Notes: generated by a model from the sequence alone, not told the origin. A DNA stretch of 64,000 nucleotides from Apibacter mensalis (GCF_001418685.1 NZ_LIVM01000008.1:62001-126000); one strand, 5' to 3'. Counted from the stretch's first letter, positions 1-9,783 are shown. Program-made: numbers and translations.

Positions 1-2
1 TA

Positions 3-425
3 CTTTTTTTAAAAGGAATTATTGACGGATTGGCTTCTGTCTTAAAATTAAAACAGAGAATAAAATTTGTTTTGCTATCCTTTGGAATTTGGATATGTTA
101 TTTTTTTGCATCTTATCTTGTAGTTTTTGCTTTACCCGAAACTTCTTCCATACCTGTACAAACAGGGTTTTATATTTTATCCATAGGAAGCTTAGGCATG
201 TTAGTGCCGGCATCGGGTGGTATAGGTGCTTTTCACCTTGCTATGATGATAGGCTTTGCGGCTTTATATTTACAGTGGGGAAAATCTATTGATGAAGGTA
301 AAGAAATAGGCTATTCTTATGCTATACTTGCTCACACCTTACAAATGGTATTAATGATTTTAATGGGAATAATTTCAATAATTGTGCTTGCAAGGAATAA
401 AGATAAACAAGTCTTAAAAAATTAA
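3..425 (+). CDS. Flippase-like (UPF0104 / MprF-type) membrane protein, 3' part
   Basis: The frame is open from the left edge of the window, so this is the C-terminal ~140 residues of a longer gene; a TTG at position 30 is only an internal codon. At least three hydrophobic segments are visible, and the residues PASGGIGAFH match the conserved P-x-x-GGIGxxH signature of lysylphosphatidylglycerol synthetase transmembrane / flippase-like proteins. The family is polytopic in the inner membrane and is implicated in lipid or glycan-lipid translocation; the substrate here cannot be read from the sequence. It converges on rplY across a shared terminator. The family call is fairly secure, the function is not. 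Confidence 0.8.
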   Translation, partial: LFLKGIIDGLASVLKLKQRIKFVLLSFGIWICYFFASYLVVFALPETSSIPVQTGFYILSIGSLGMLVPASGGIGAFHLAMMIGFAALYLQWGKSIDEGKEIGYSYAILAHTLQMVLMILMGIISIIVLARNKDKQVLKN

Positions 426-487
426 TTACTGAAATCTCATTTTAAAATTGAACTAATCAGTCCCTTTATAAAATAATTTTTTCACCA

Positions 488-524
488 AAAATAAAAGCTG
501 TCCGTTTTGAACAGCTTTTATTTT
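488..524. terminator. Bidirectional rho-independent terminator
   Basis: A perfect 14-bp inverted repeat (488-501 with 511-524, core AAAGCTGT/ACAGCTTT) encloses a 9-nt loop. Its A-rich left arm and T-rich right arm make it usable from both sides, which fits the convergent flippase-like gene and rplY. Confidence 0.85.
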
Positions 525-577
525 GATTTATATAAAAATTATATATTCTTATTAATTCGAAAACTATATTAAAATTA

Positions 578-1159
578 TTAGTTTTCTGATTCATCATCTG
601 TGGAAGCAGCTTTAACATTTCTTGATGTTTTTACAGCTGCAATAACTGTATTTGCCGGATGCAATATTTGATAATCATTTACTTCAACTTTAGACACCTC
701 AAATTTATTACCTACATCTAAAGTAGTTACATCTATAACAATCTCATCAGGTAAATTTGCAGGAAGTGCTTTTACTCTAAGTTTTCTTAAATTAACACGC
801 AATACACCACCTCTAACAACTCCTTTTGCTCTACCTGTAATTACCACAGGAACTTCCATAGTAACAAATTTTTCCGGATTTATTTGATAAAAATCAGCAT
901 GGATAATCTTATCTGTTACCGGATGAAATTGTAGATCTTGCAAAATAGCGTCAATCTTTTCTCCATCTATTTCTAAAGTAACTGTGTGTGCTTCAGGAGT
1001 ATAAACTAAATTAGTAAAGCTTCTTTCTTTAGTAGAAAAATGGATTACATTTTTTTCTCCATAAACAACACAAGGAACTTTTTCAGCATTACGTAAGGCT
1101 TTTGATGAATTTTTACCTACGCTTTCTCTTTTTTCTCCTTGAATTGTAATTGATTTCAT
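578..1159 (-). CDS. rplY: 50S ribosomal protein L25 / general stress protein Ctc
   Basis: The 193-residue protein is the long (CTC-type) L25: an N-terminal 5S rRNA-binding L25 domain (about residues 1-90, opening [20 protein letters not shown]) followed by the C-terminal TL5/CTC beta domain containing [18 protein letters not shown]. It binds 5S rRNA in the large ribosomal subunit. The acidic tail (TDDESEN) is usual for this form. It lies six bases downstream of prs on the same strand, a common prs-rplY pairing in bacteria, so the two are very probably co-transcribed. Confidence 0.95.
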   Translation of the reverse strand: MKSITIQGEKRESVGKNSSKALRNAEKVPCVVYGEKNVIHFSTKERSFTNLVYTPEAHTVTLEIDGEKIDAILQDLQFHPVTDKIIHADFYQINPEKFVTMEVPVVITGRAKGVVRGGVLRVNLRKLRVKALPANLPDEIVIDVTTLDVGNKFEVSKVEVNDYQILHPANTVIAAVKTSRNVKAASTDDESEN

Positions 1160-1165
1160 ATAATA

Positions 1166-2101
1166 TTACATTATAAATTTTTTACTTATTGATTCTCTGT
1201 TATGTACTAAGTTCATCACTTCTCCAAACAAAGGGGCGCAAGATAACACTTTTATTTTACTTACCAAATTATTTTTTAAAGGAATTGAATCAGTTACAAT
1301 CACTTCCTCCAATTTAGAATCATTAATTCTATCATAAGCAGCTCCTGAAAAAATAGCATGTGTTGCCATTGCTCGTACGCTTGTTGCTCCTGCCTCCATT
1401 AATATATCAGCCGCTTTGGTTAAGGTTCCCGCAGTATCAATCATATCGTCTACTAAAATTACATTCCTACCTCTTACATCTCCAATTAAAGTCATATAAT
1501 CGACATTATTGGCTTTTTTTCTCTCCTTATAACAAATTACCACGTCAGCATCTAAATATCCGGCATAGGTTCTCGCTCTTTTAGCTCCCCCCATATCCGG
1601 AGAAGCAATCGTTAAGTTGTCTAATTTTAGTGACTTAACATAATTAATAAATATAGCAGAGGCAAATAAATGATCTACCGGAATTTCGAAAAATCCTTGT
1701 ATTTGATCTGCATGTAAATCCATTGTCATTACACGTGTTGCACCAGCAGCAGTTAATAAATTAGCGACCAACTTTGCGCCTATCGGAACGCGAGGTTTAT
1801 CTTTTCTGTCTTGACGTGCTAAACCAAAATAAGGAATTACTGCTGTTATTTTATCTGCAGATGCTCTTTTAGCTGCATCTATCATCAACAACATTTCCAT
1901 CAAATTATCTGCCGGGGGAAAGGTTGATCCTATAATAAAGACTCGGGAACCTCTTACCGATTCTTCTAAACAGGGTTGGTATTCACCATCACTAAAATCA
2001 AAGAAACTCATTTTTCCTAGGGGCATTCCATAACTTTGTGATATTTTTTCTGCTAAAGAAACACTTTCTCTAGTCGAGAAAATATGGACTGATTGAATCA
2101 T
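1166..2101 (-). CDS. prs: Ribose-phosphate pyrophosphokinase (PRPP synthetase)
   Basis: This cytoplasmic enzyme makes PRPP from ribose 5-phosphate and ATP for nucleotide, His and Trp synthesis. The 311-residue length is standard. Visible signatures are the ATP-binding FFDFSDGEYQP and ARQDRKDKPR regions, the metal-binding DLHADQIQGFF motif, and the PRPP-binding loop VDDMIDTAGT. It is the first gene of a likely prs-rplY operon. On the minus strand the sequence TAACTTTG at 2140-2147 resembles a flavobacterial -7 element at suitable distance, but no clear -33 partner was found. Confidence 0.97.
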   Translation of the reverse strand: MIQSVHIFSTRESVSLAEKISQSYGMPLGKMSFFDFSDGEYQPCLEESVRGSRVFIIGSTFPPADNLMEMLLMIDAAKRASADKITAVIPYFGLARQDRKDKPRVPIGAKLVANLLTAAGATRVMTMDLHADQIQGFFEIPVDHLFASAIFINYVKSLKLDNLTIASPDMGGAKRARTYAGYLDADVVICYKERKKANNVDYMTLIGDVRGRNVILVDDMIDTAGTLTKAADILMEAGATSVRAMATHAIFSGAAYDRINDSKLEEVIVTDSIPLKNNLVSKIKVLSCAPLFGEVMNLVHNRESISKKFIM

Positions 2102-2218
2102 TTTAATGTGTTAAAAAATATTTCTGAAAACGAGTACTGCAAAGTTATAATTTTTTTAATCATACCCTAATAAAACTCAACAAATTTCATTCAACTTTAT
2201 TAAATAATAACTTTATCT

Positions 2219-3634
2219 TTATGGAAATTTAACAGATTGATACAGATTTGGATTAACCGAAGGAAGATTCGATTTAAATTTATGGTTTATACTTTTAATA
2301 AATTCATTAGCTATTAAAGCATACCCTCTTCCGGTTGGATGTATTCCATCTAAAGAAAAAAATCCTCCTGTTATAAATATATTTGTATAACTTACTCCAT
2401 TGTAGAGAATTCCGTTTTTAGTTTTTAAATTTTTAATTAATGATTTTATATCAACAAATGCCAGATTATATTGTTTCGCTATATTTTCAATAATAGCATT
2501 ATATGCTTGTGTAGCTTCTTGGATATTTCCAATTTCCTTATCGGTCAAAACATATTGATCCTCTATCGGTTTTGACGTTCCTCCTCCTGTTTTTAAAATG
2601 GAGGCCACTGATAACAGAAATAAATCTTTTGTTGTTGACATTCTTATAGAAGGAAGTCCCATCTTATCTAAATTAGTAAGATCTTTATCTATTATTATTG
2701 CTCCATTAGCTTTTGCTTCTGAGAAGACTATCCTTCTAATTTCAGCTTCATCCTTTGTGATTAAATTTTTCGCTTTTGCTTGATCCAAGCCGGAATTGTA
2801 ACCTTCATAGGACTCGTTTAAATTTTTTATTTGCTGTGATGTTAATTGATTGGCTTGGAAAGGTAATGAAGTAATTTTATTGAAATAAGGAAAATCGGTC
2901 ACATCCGGAATATTAGCTACTACTCCCTTGGCCGAATTTGAAGTAAGAGTTTGAATTAATTTAGTGTAGGCATTTTGAAACGTTGAAATGTCTGTTATAA
3001 AGGTAGACCCGTCTCCTCCTGAAGTAGCGTAACTCAAAATATCATTAATCCCAATCCATAAAGTAAAAAATGTTGGTCTTTGACTCATTGCATCTTCTAA
3101 TACGGTAGAATTGGTTGTGGAGGCAATACGAACAAAATAAGGATTTGCTTTTTTCGAAGCTAAATCAGCAGGATTTCCATACCCGGTCGCAAGTAAATGA
3201 AATGATTTAGCACCCGGTATACCCATATTTTGATAAGCTCCCTTTGAATAAATATTTGCGAGAGTGGTGGTACCTGTACCCGGTGATGTTATGGGAGTAA
3301 GAGAGCCATCTGCTACCACCAATATTTTCTTATTATCAACTTTAGCATTTGGGATTCCCCCTAATTCATCAGCCATAAAAGGAATTTTGAAATCTTTACA
3401 TCCCGAACGTTTCATTTGCTCAGCAATCATTAATGGAAATGATTCCTTTTGTCCTGCTACATAAAGTGCATTATCTCTAAACCCTGATGTAAACGCGTCT
3501 CCTAAGGCTACATATTTGGAAAAATCAGCATCGCCTGAGCTAAATTCAGTATCTATATCCTCATTAAAATCATTATTGCATGAAAGGAAAAAACAACAAT
3601 TCCCCAGCAAAAGTGTTAGTATATATTTTCTCAT
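2219..3634 (-). CDS. SGNH/GDSL-fold lipoprotein with Ala at the nucleophile position
   Basis: A predicted lipoprotein: MRKYILTLLLGNCCFFLSC is a signal peptide with a C at the lipobox. I prefer the start at 3634; a Met codon three residues upstream (3643) is also possible. SGNH esterase blocks are recognisable: block I region YVALGDAFTSGF, block III GINDIL and block V LDGIHPTGRG with the Asp-His pair. The block I nucleophile, normally Ser in GDS or GNS, reads GCG (Ala) at 3494-3496, so classical SGNH hydrolase activity is doubtful. It follows the OmpP1/FadL porin by about 10 bases, which suggests a shared transcript and an envelope lipid-related role (inference). Confidence 0.8.
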   Translation of the reverse strand: MRKYILTLLLGNCCFFLSCNNDFNEDIDTEFSSGDADFSKYVALGDAFTSGFRDNALYVAGQKESFPLMIAEQMKRSGCKDFKIPFMADELGGIPNAKVDNKKILVVADGSLTPITSPGTGTTTLANIYSKGAYQNMGIPGAKSFHLLATGYGNPADLASKKANPYFVRIASTTNSTVLEDAMSQRPTFFTLWIGINDILSYATSGGDGSTFITDISTFQNAYTKLIQTLTSNSAKGVVANIPDVTDFPYFNKITSLPFQANQLTSQQIKNLNESYEGYNSGLDQAKAKNLITKDEAEIRRIVFSEAKANGAIIIDKDLTNLDKMGLPSIRMSTTKDLFLLSVASILKTGGGTSKPIEDQYVLTDKEIGNIQEATQAYNAIIENIAKQYNLAFVDIKSLIKNLKTKNGILYNGVSYTNIFITGGFFSLDGIHPTGRGYALIANEFIKSINHKFKSNLPSVNPNLYQSVKFP

Positions 3635-3644
3635 ATCTTGCATT

Positions 3645-4883
3645 TTAAAAAGGATTCCATGCTAAGCCCAACCCGAACATAAAGCTATGCAATTTGACAT
3701 CTCCTTTGAAATTATAAAATTTATTAACTACTTTTCTTGAATTACCTATATAATACATCCCCGTCAAATCGAGCATTAATTTATCATGTAAGAATTTATA
3801 TCCGACACCTCCTGTAATTGCATTATTATCAGTACTAGGCATTTCGGGACTCCAATAATCTTTGCTGATCGGCGAAGGATCATAGTAATAGCCTATACGA
3901 AGGTCTAATTTATCCGACACGGAATATTCTGAACCGATCCTAAATGTATGAGTGTTATGTAAATTTTTAGGGGTGGTGGATATGGTAGGATCGTTTGGAT
4001 CGTTACCGACTTTATTTTGACGGAAATCTAACGTTAAAGCTTTATATTTATTCCAACCGGAAATATTTAAGTCTGTAGAAATCGTCCATTGAGGTAGAAG
4101 TCTGTAGGTTACTCCGAATGTAATTTCAGAAGCTAAAGGTAATCTTGCGTTAAAATTATCATTTTCCGTAGGAAATGATTCACTTCCAACTAATGATTCA
4201 GGCAAATAAAATCGGGCTTTCCCATTGACAGCATGAATATCAATATTGGAGCGATAGGCTATACTTACATCAAGATCTTTAATCGGTTTGAAATACATAC
4301 CTACATTATAACCATTTCCGGTGGCATTTTTATCAACCAATTTCATTCTTCCGTCTACTGACGATATAGCTTTTTGCAAATTTACACTTCCTAATGCATA
4401 TATATATCCTGCACCGATGCTAAACCAATCATTTAAACGATAGGCTACTGTAGGTTGAAAGTAATACGACCGGATGGTAATTTTAGTTATTAAATCTTTA
4501 CCTTCCCAATTTTGTCCCCAGTCAACTCCACTACCAAACGGAGTAGTGAAGCTAAAAGCGACGGATAGTTTATCGGTAGCTTTATAAGCTATATTAAACA
4601 TGGAGGGAGTGCTAACCGGATTATCCGTTTTGGTCCTGTATAAAGTAGGTTTATTTTGAAAATCAGCATTTCCCAATATTATAAAAGTTCCCGCTGCAAT
4701 ACTTAATTTTGAAGGAATAAATGAAATACCTGCCGGATTAAAGAAAGCTATACTTGCATCTCTTGTATGAGCACTGGTATGTGCCATAGCAGCCTGTCTT
4801 GCTCCTTGAAGCGATACTCTGAACCCTCCTCCTTGCATTATAATAGATGTTATAATAAAGAACATAAATACTGGTTTTCTCAT
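3645..4883 (-). CDS. OmpP1/FadL/TodX-family outer membrane transporter
   Basis: The mature N-terminus after the signal peptide (MRKPVFMFFIITSIIMQGGG) contains GARQAAMAHTSAHTRDASIAFFNPAGI, close to the FadL family hallmark in which a plug helix precedes an NPA motif. The remainder alternates aromatic and polar residues, as in a 14-stranded beta barrel, and ends in a terminal Phe (LAWNPF), typical of outer membrane proteins. FadL proteins carry long-chain fatty acids or other hydrophobic compounds across the outer membrane. The start at 4883 puts the signal peptide at the N-terminus; an upstream ATG at 4898 adds five residues. It is directly upstream of the SGNH-fold lipoprotein. Confidence 0.9.
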   Translation of the reverse strand: MRKPVFMFFIITSIIMQGGGFRVSLQGARQAAMAHTSAHTRDASIAFFNPAGISFIPSKLSIAAGTFIILGNADFQNKPTLYRTKTDNPVSTPSMFNIAYKATDKLSVAFSFTTPFGSGVDWGQNWEGKDLITKITIRSYYFQPTVAYRLNDWFSIGAGYIYALGSVNLQKAISSVDGRMKLVDKNATGNGYNVGMYFKPIKDLDVSIAYRSNIDIHAVNGKARFYLPESLVGSESFPTENDNFNARLPLASEITFGVTYRLLPQWTISTDLNISGWNKYKALTLDFRQNKVGNDPNDPTISTTPKNLHNTHTFRIGSEYSVSDKLDLRIGYYYDPSPISKDYWSPEMPSTDNNAITGGVGYKFLHDKLMLDLTGMYYIGNSRKVVNKFYNFKGDVKLHSFMFGLGLAWNPF

Positions 4884-5067
4884 AATTATAAATGTCAAAG
4901 TAAAGCAAAACTATATGATTTTTAATAAAATTATAAATTTCTATTTCTTTAATTTTTAATTTAATAATATATCTTAAGATTTTACTGTAACTATATTTTA
5001 CAAATTGTCTGTAATTTGATTTATTAAATAATTTTATATTTTATTTAGATTAAATACAAATAATTCA

Positions 5068-5075
5068 TATATTTG
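5068..5075 (+). promoter_or_regulatory. -7 promoter element for feoAB
   Basis: TATATTTG matches the Bacteroidota -7 consensus TAnnTTTG and lies 34 bases before the probable feoA ATG. No clear TTG at -33 was found, so the call is moderate. No Fur box could be assigned with confidence. Confidence 0.5.
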
Positions 5076-5109
5076 CCAAAGAATAATTAAGGTGTTTAGT
5101 TATAAAATC

Positions 5110-5349
5110 ATGCTTACCCATAAATCTCTTTCATTTTTAAAACCTACTCAAGAAGCAAAAGTTATAGGATTTTCTGAAGAAGACATACCCACTAAAATTT
5201 TAGAAATGGGAATTGTTCCTGGTGTTTTTGTCAAATTGAAGCGTCAGGCACCTTGGAATGGTCCTCTATTTATTGAGTATGGTAAAGAGAAAAGCACTGT
5301 AATGTTACGTAAGGAAGAAGCCGATTATATATTGATTGAAATGCAATAG
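5110..5349 (+). CDS. feoA: Ferrous iron transport protein A
   Basis: A small SH3-like FeoA protein of about 79 residues with the family features: LEMGIVPGVFVKLKRQAP, then the beta strand GPLFIEYG, then LRKEEADYILIE. FeoA is a small cytoplasmic partner of FeoB. A GTG at 5092 extends the frame by six residues; I favour ATG 5110, which begins MLTHKSLSFLKP. It is separated by only seven bases from feoB, forming the usual feoAB operon for ferrous iron uptake. Confidence 0.92.
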   Translation: MLTHKSLSFLKPTQEAKVIGFSEEDIPTKILEMGIVPGVFVKLKRQAPWNGPLFIEYGKEKSTVMLRKEEADYILIEMQ

Positions 5350-5356
5350 AAAAACG

Positions 5357-7387
5357 ATGATTAGTAAAACTATTGCTCTCATAGGAAATCCAAATGCCGG
5401 AAAAACTACACTTTTTAATCAATTAAGCGGACTGCATCAAAAAACCGGAAACTATCCTGGAATTACCGTTGAAAAAAAAGAAGGTAAGTTTACATATAAA
5501 GATACTGACTATAGACTTATAGACCTTCCGGGGATATACAGTCTTTGCCCCTCATCTGCTGATGAGGAGGTTGTATTGACTATTCTTACCAACCCTGATA
5601 ATTCTTATTATCCCGATATTATTATAGTAGTGGCCGATGTTCATAATATGAAAAGAAGTTTATTTCTGTATGAACAAATAAAAGATTTAAAAATTCCTAC
5701 TATACTAGTTATCAACCAGATTGATAATATTGAAAAAGAAGGAATTTTAATTCGAGAAAAAAATTTGGCTGATTATTTTCATACTCCGGTAGTATTAGTT
5801 AGTTCCAGAAAAGGTAAAGGAATTGATCTGTTGAAAGAAACAATAAATAATGGCTTTATCAATGAATCGCTAAAAACCTTTCAATATCCCAGCGAATTTA
5901 AAGAGGCTGTAAAAGAATTAACAAATCTATTCAAGATTGATGATTACCTTGCTTGGCTTTTCCTAGCCCAAACTAAAACAAGCAATATTCCTCTTGTATA
6001 TCGTGAAAAGGTCACGGAAATTGTAAAAAAATACAAGCTGACACCTAAAAGACTTCAACTTAAAGAAACTATTCTAAGGCATCGGCAAATTGATGATCTT
6101 GTTGAAAAAGTTGTATATAAAGATCCAAACTACCAAACCTTTACGAATAAATTTGATAAAATCGCCACTCATCATTTTTGGGGATATTTTTTATTTTTTT
6201 CAATCTTGTTTTTAATTTTTCAAGCATTATTTTTTTTGTCAGGCTATCCCCAAGATTGGATCGAAACTCTTTTTGCAAATACTAGCGAATTTCTTGAAAC
6301 CTTTTTACCTGAGGGTCCTATATCAGAACTCATAACTCAAGGTATTATTCCGGGTATCAGCGGTGTTGCTGTTTTTGTTCCTCAAATTGCAATTTTATTT
6401 TTCTTTCTATTGATTATGGAAGAAAGCGGCTATATGGCAAGAGTTGTATTTTTAATGGATCGATGGTTTAGACCTGTCGGATTGAACGGAAAAAGTGTGG
6501 TTCCTTTATTATCCGGAGCTGCATGTGCTATACCCGCCATTATGTCAGCACGAAATATTGAAAATTCAAAAGAAAGATTAATAACTATTTTGGTTACCCC
6601 TTTTATAACTTGCTCTGCTCGTCTTCCGGTATATTCCATAATTATAGCTTTAATTATCCCTAAAGGAAGCGGTATTTTCAATTTACAGGGAATTGTTATG
6701 ATGATCATGTATTTACTTGGTGTTATAATGGTATTTATAAGTGCTTCATTGGCCAATAAATTAATGAAATCTCACTATAAAAGCTATCTTATTTTAGATA
6801 TGCCGAATTATAAAATTCCTTTCTGGAGGAATGTATTTTATGGTTTATTCGAAAAGTCACTAAGTTTTATTGCAAATGCTGGTAAAATTATCGTTGCTCT
6901 CAGTGTTATACTTTGGGCATTAGGAAAATTCGGAAGCTTAGAAGAAAATGGTAAAACTAATTATCTTGCTGATGTTACTTTAGAAAATTCCTATTTAGGA
7001 CATTTTGGAAAAGCTATTGAACCGGTTTTCATACCTTTAGGATATGATTGGAAAATAGATATTGGTATTCTTTCATCATTTGCTGCAAGAGAAGTTTTTG
7101 TGGGAACCATTGCCTCTATATACAGCCTTGAGGATGACGGAAGTGAAAATCTTAAGTTAAAAGAATTGATGAGAAAGGATATTAACCATAATACCATGAA
7201 ACCCACATTCAATTTAGCTACAGGAATCTCTATCTTATTATTTTATGCTTTTGCTATGCAATGCGTCAGTACTTTAGCAGTTGTTAGAAAAGAAACGAAC
7301 TCTTGGAAATGGCCGACGATTCAACTATTTTATATGACGGGTATAGCTTATTTGGTTTCTTTATTAGCTTATCAACTCTTAAAATAA
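5357..7387 (+). CDS. feoB: Ferrous iron transporter FeoB
   Basis: The cytoplasmic N-terminal G domain shows G1 GNPNAGKTT, G3 DLPG and G4 NQID; it is followed by a helical GDI-like domain and a membrane part with the Gate-type motifs (SGYMARVVFLMD and SFAAREVFVG) and about ten membrane segments. At 676 residues it is a normal, slightly short FeoB. It imports Fe2+ across the inner membrane. I use ATG 5357 because it places the P-loop at the N-terminus; the frame opens earlier at a TTG inside feoA. No FeoC-like gene follows. Confidence 0.97.
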   Translation: MISKTIALIGNPNAGKTTLFNQLSGLHQKTGNYPGITVEKKEGKFTYKDTDYRLIDLPGIYSLCPSSADEEVVLTILTNPDNSYYPDIIIVVADVHNMKRSLFLYEQIKDLKIPTILVINQIDNIEKEGILIREKNLADYFHTPVVLVSSRKGKGIDLLKETINNGFINESLKTFQYPSEFKEAVKELTNLFKIDDYLAWLFLAQTKTSNIPLVYREKVTEIVKKYKLTPKRLQLKETILRHRQIDDLVEKVVYKDPNYQTFTNKFDKIATHHFWGYFLFFSILFLIFQALFFLSGYPQDWIETLFANTSEFLETFLPEGPISELITQGIIPGISGVAVFVPQIAILFFFLLIMEESGYMARVVFLMDRWFRPVGLNGKSVVPLLSGAACAIPAIMSARNIENSKERLITILVTPFITCSARLPVYSIIIALIIPKGSGIFNLQGIVMMIMYLLGVIMVFISASLANKLMKSHYKSYLILDMPNYKIPFWRNVFYGLFEKSLSFIANAGKIIVALSVILWALGKFGSLEENGKTNYLADVTLENSYLGHFGKAIEPVFIPLGYDWKIDIGILSSFAAREVFVGTIASIYSLEDDGSENLKLKELMRKDINHNTMKPTFNLATGISILLFYAFAMQCVSTLAVVRKETNSWKWPTIQLFYMTGIAYLVSLLAYQLLK

Positions 7388-7958
7388 GATTAAAATATAT
7401 TATACATTTCTATCAGTTCTAATTCGCATAATAAGATATAATTTAGGAAAATTATTTATATATTATGTGAAACAATTAAATATCCAAGCTATAAGAATTA
7501 ACACTACTTCTCCCGATAAAACATAATCATTTAATACTTCCTACCTTATGAATTTATATTTTTCATAAGGAACTAACAACATCTGTCTGTATTTCCAATA
7601 TTAAGTTAAGAAAAAAACATCACTAAAATTTTTCTTTTCACTCACTTTAAGCTTCTAAAAGATAAAAATTCTTATTTTTGAGTAATTCTTGTTTTCTAAA
7701 ATCTGCTATGTCCAGAATCTGAAATTTATTACATAATTCTAAATATTCTAATGCAAAATTTTCTATAGATTTATGATGTTGATAAAACATATTTATTCCA
7801 ATTTAATAAAACATACATTTATAACTTATCACCAACAAAATTACACTAATTTAGAATAATGTAATGGATTAAATGCTAATACAATAACAAGAAATTTAAA
7901 AAAATCATTAGCATAAAATATTATATTTTGTAAATTAGCGCATATTTAATAAATAAAG
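7388..7958. other. Intergenic region between feoB and the acyl-CoA ligase
   Basis: About 570 AT-rich bases. Apart from the possible 47-codon minus-strand ORF at 7647-7790 I see no RNA gene, repeat or strong terminator. Just before the next gene the sequence TATATTTTG (7922-7930) resembles a -7 element with one extra T. Confidence 0.5.
7647..7790 (-). CDS. Possible 47-residue small ORF, unknown
   Basis: The minus strand carries ATG (7790) to TAA (7647) encoding a peptide starting MFYQHHKSIENFALEYLELC and ending FYLLEA. Its composition (mixed charged and hydrophobic residues, amphipathic look) is more protein-like than expected from random AT-rich DNA, and the surrounding sequence is not. It has no recognisable domain, no signal peptide and no visible SD. 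It could be a real small protein, the end of a decayed gene, or chance; an in-frame TAA lies four codons upstream of the ATG. Confidence 0.25.
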   Translation of the reverse strand: MFYQHHKSIENFALEYLELCNKFQILDIADFRKQELLKNKNFYLLEA

Positions 7959-9614
7959 ATGATATTTAAAAAAATTAACTCTGTAAAAAATGCCTATAAG
8001 TCTCCTCTGCTCATTAAAGGATTATATGATTATTGTACCACTTTAAATCCTGATAATGAAATTATTTATAAAGATGTTTTTAGATATAATTATCGAGAAT
8101 TCAAAAAAAGAGTTCAACGATTTGCCAATATGCTTAGTAACCTTGGAATAGAGGGTGGAGAAACTATTGCTGTAATGGATTATGATAGTCACCGTTATCT
8201 CGAATCATACTTCGCTATACCTATGACCGGAAATGTTCTCCATATGATCAATTGGAGACTATCTGCAGAACAAATTCATTACACTATTAATCATGCCGAA
8301 GATTTGGTTATCATAGCACATTCGGATTTTCTACCTATTTTAGAAAAATTTGCCGGAAATATGCCTTCTTTAAAATATTTAATTATATGTAAAGATGATG
8401 ATACTAAAGTATCTTCTGAAATTTTAGATATTTATGGAGAATATGAAGAATTGATGGCTGAATCTTCTGATGAATATGAATTTGAGGATTTTGATGAAGA
8501 TGCCGTAGCAACAACTTTTTATACTACAGGTACAACAGGCGATCCCAAAGGCGTATATTTTACCCATAGACAATTAGTACTACATACATATAATACTGCC
8601 GCCAGTTTTGGTTTTTCCGGATCTGTTGCCTGTCGTATAAACTCAAATGATGTGTATTTACCGTTAACACCCATGTTTCATGTACATGCGTGGGGATTTC
8701 CCTATGTTGCTACAACATTTTCTTTAAAACAAATATATCCCGGAAAATTTAATTTAAATGGATTTATCGATATATTCACTAAAGAAAAACCAACATTTTC
8801 TCACTGTGTACCGACCATCTTACAAATGATTTTAGAGAGCAATGAAACTAAAAATATTGATTTTAACGGATGGAAAGTTATTATTGGTGGTGCTTCATTA
8901 ACTAAAAAGTTAGCGAAAAGTGCTTTGGAAAAAAATATTGATATTATGTCAGGATATGGAATGTCAGAAACTTGTCCTATCATAACATTAACTCATATAG
9001 ACCCGAAATATAAAAATTCCGATATTGATCAACAGTCTGAAATGAGAATAAGAACCGGTACTCCTGTTTTATTTACAACCGTTAAAATTATTAATGAACA
9101 AGGAAAACCCGTACAAAACAATGATATAGAGCAAGGTGAAATTATTATTCGTGCGCCATGGCTTACTCAAGGCTATTATAAAGATGAAAAAAGAGCAATG
9201 GAATTATGGCACGAAGGATATTTACATACAGGGGATGTAGCCACTATAAATTCCAATAATTCCATAAATATCACGGATAGAATAAAAGATATAATTAAAA
9301 GTGGCGGTGAATGGATATCTTCCGTTCAATTAGAAAATATTATTACAAGCCATGAATCTGTAGCTGAAACCGCTGTAATCGGTATTCCGGATGAAAAATG
9401 GAGTGAAAAGCCTTGTGCTTGTATCGTTTTAAAACCGGGTATGACTTTATCACATGATGAATTAAAAAATTACTTAAAACAATATACTGAAACCGGAATA
9501 TTAAGTAAATGGGCTATACCTCAAAATATAAAATTTGTTTCAGAAATTCCCAAAACCAGTGTAGGAAAATTAGATAAAAAATTAATTAGAAATCAATTCG
9601 TAGAAAGTTTATAA
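7959..9614 (+). CDS. Fatty acyl-CoA synthetase (AMP-binding, AlkK-like)
   Basis: A 551-residue member of the ANL adenylate-forming superfamily. Visible are the P-loop TTGTTGDPKGV, the A5 motif YGMSETCP, the A7 region HTGDVATI, the hinge DRIKDIIKSGGEW and the C-terminal catalytic Lys region KTSVGKLDKK. The overall arrangement is that of medium/long-chain fatty acid CoA ligases of the AlkK/FadD3 type, which activate a fatty acid to acyl-AMP and then to acyl-CoA in the cytoplasm. Chain-length preference cannot be read. It is monocistronic, ended by a strong terminator. Confidence 0.9.
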   Translation: MIFKKINSVKNAYKSPLLIKGLYDYCTTLNPDNEIIYKDVFRYNYREFKKRVQRFANMLSNLGIEGGETIAVMDYDSHRYLESYFAIPMTGNVLHMINWRLSAEQIHYTINHAEDLVIIAHSDFLPILEKFAGNMPSLKYLIICKDDDTKVSSEILDIYGEYEELMAESSDEYEFEDFDEDAVATTFYTTGTTGDPKGVYFTHRQLVLHTYNTAASFGFSGSVACRINSNDVYLPLTPMFHVHAWGFPYVATTFSLKQIYPGKFNLNGFIDIFTKEKPTFSHCVPTILQMILESNETKNIDFNGWKVIIGGASLTKKLAKSALEKNIDIMSGYGMSETCPIITLTHIDPKYKNSDIDQQSEMRIRTGTPVLFTTVKIINEQGKPVQNNDIEQGEIIIRAPWLTQGYYKDEKRAMELWHEGYLHTGDVATINSNNSINITDRIKDIIKSGGEWISSVQLENIITSHESVAETAVIGIPDEKWSEKPCACIVLKPGMTLSHDELKNYLKQYTETGILSKWAIPQNIKFVSEIPKTSVGKLDKKLIRNQFVESL

Positions 9615-9646
9615 TTGTTTAAATACTTATTTTTATGTCAAAATAT

Positions 9647-9680
9647 AAAGGTTAATAAATTTGATTTATTAACCTTTTTT
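9647..9680 (+). terminator. Rho-independent terminator after the acyl-CoA ligase
   Basis: A perfect 14-bp inverted repeat (9647-9660 with 9664-9677, core AAAGGTTAAT/ATTAACCTTT) with a 3-nt loop is followed by a T run. Confidence 0.85.
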
Positions 9681-9783
9681 AATCTTAAATATTTTTCATC
9701 CATCTCTAGAAACTCCTATATTCAACATTAGCTTGTAATAAATATTTTTATTCAACTTATTAAACTAAAATTAGGTTAAATAT

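Noticed and set aside
5092-5109. GTG start for feoA
   Set aside because: It would add six residues (VFSYKI) before the conserved N-terminus and has no convincing ribosome-binding site; ATG 5110 gives the usual FeoA length.
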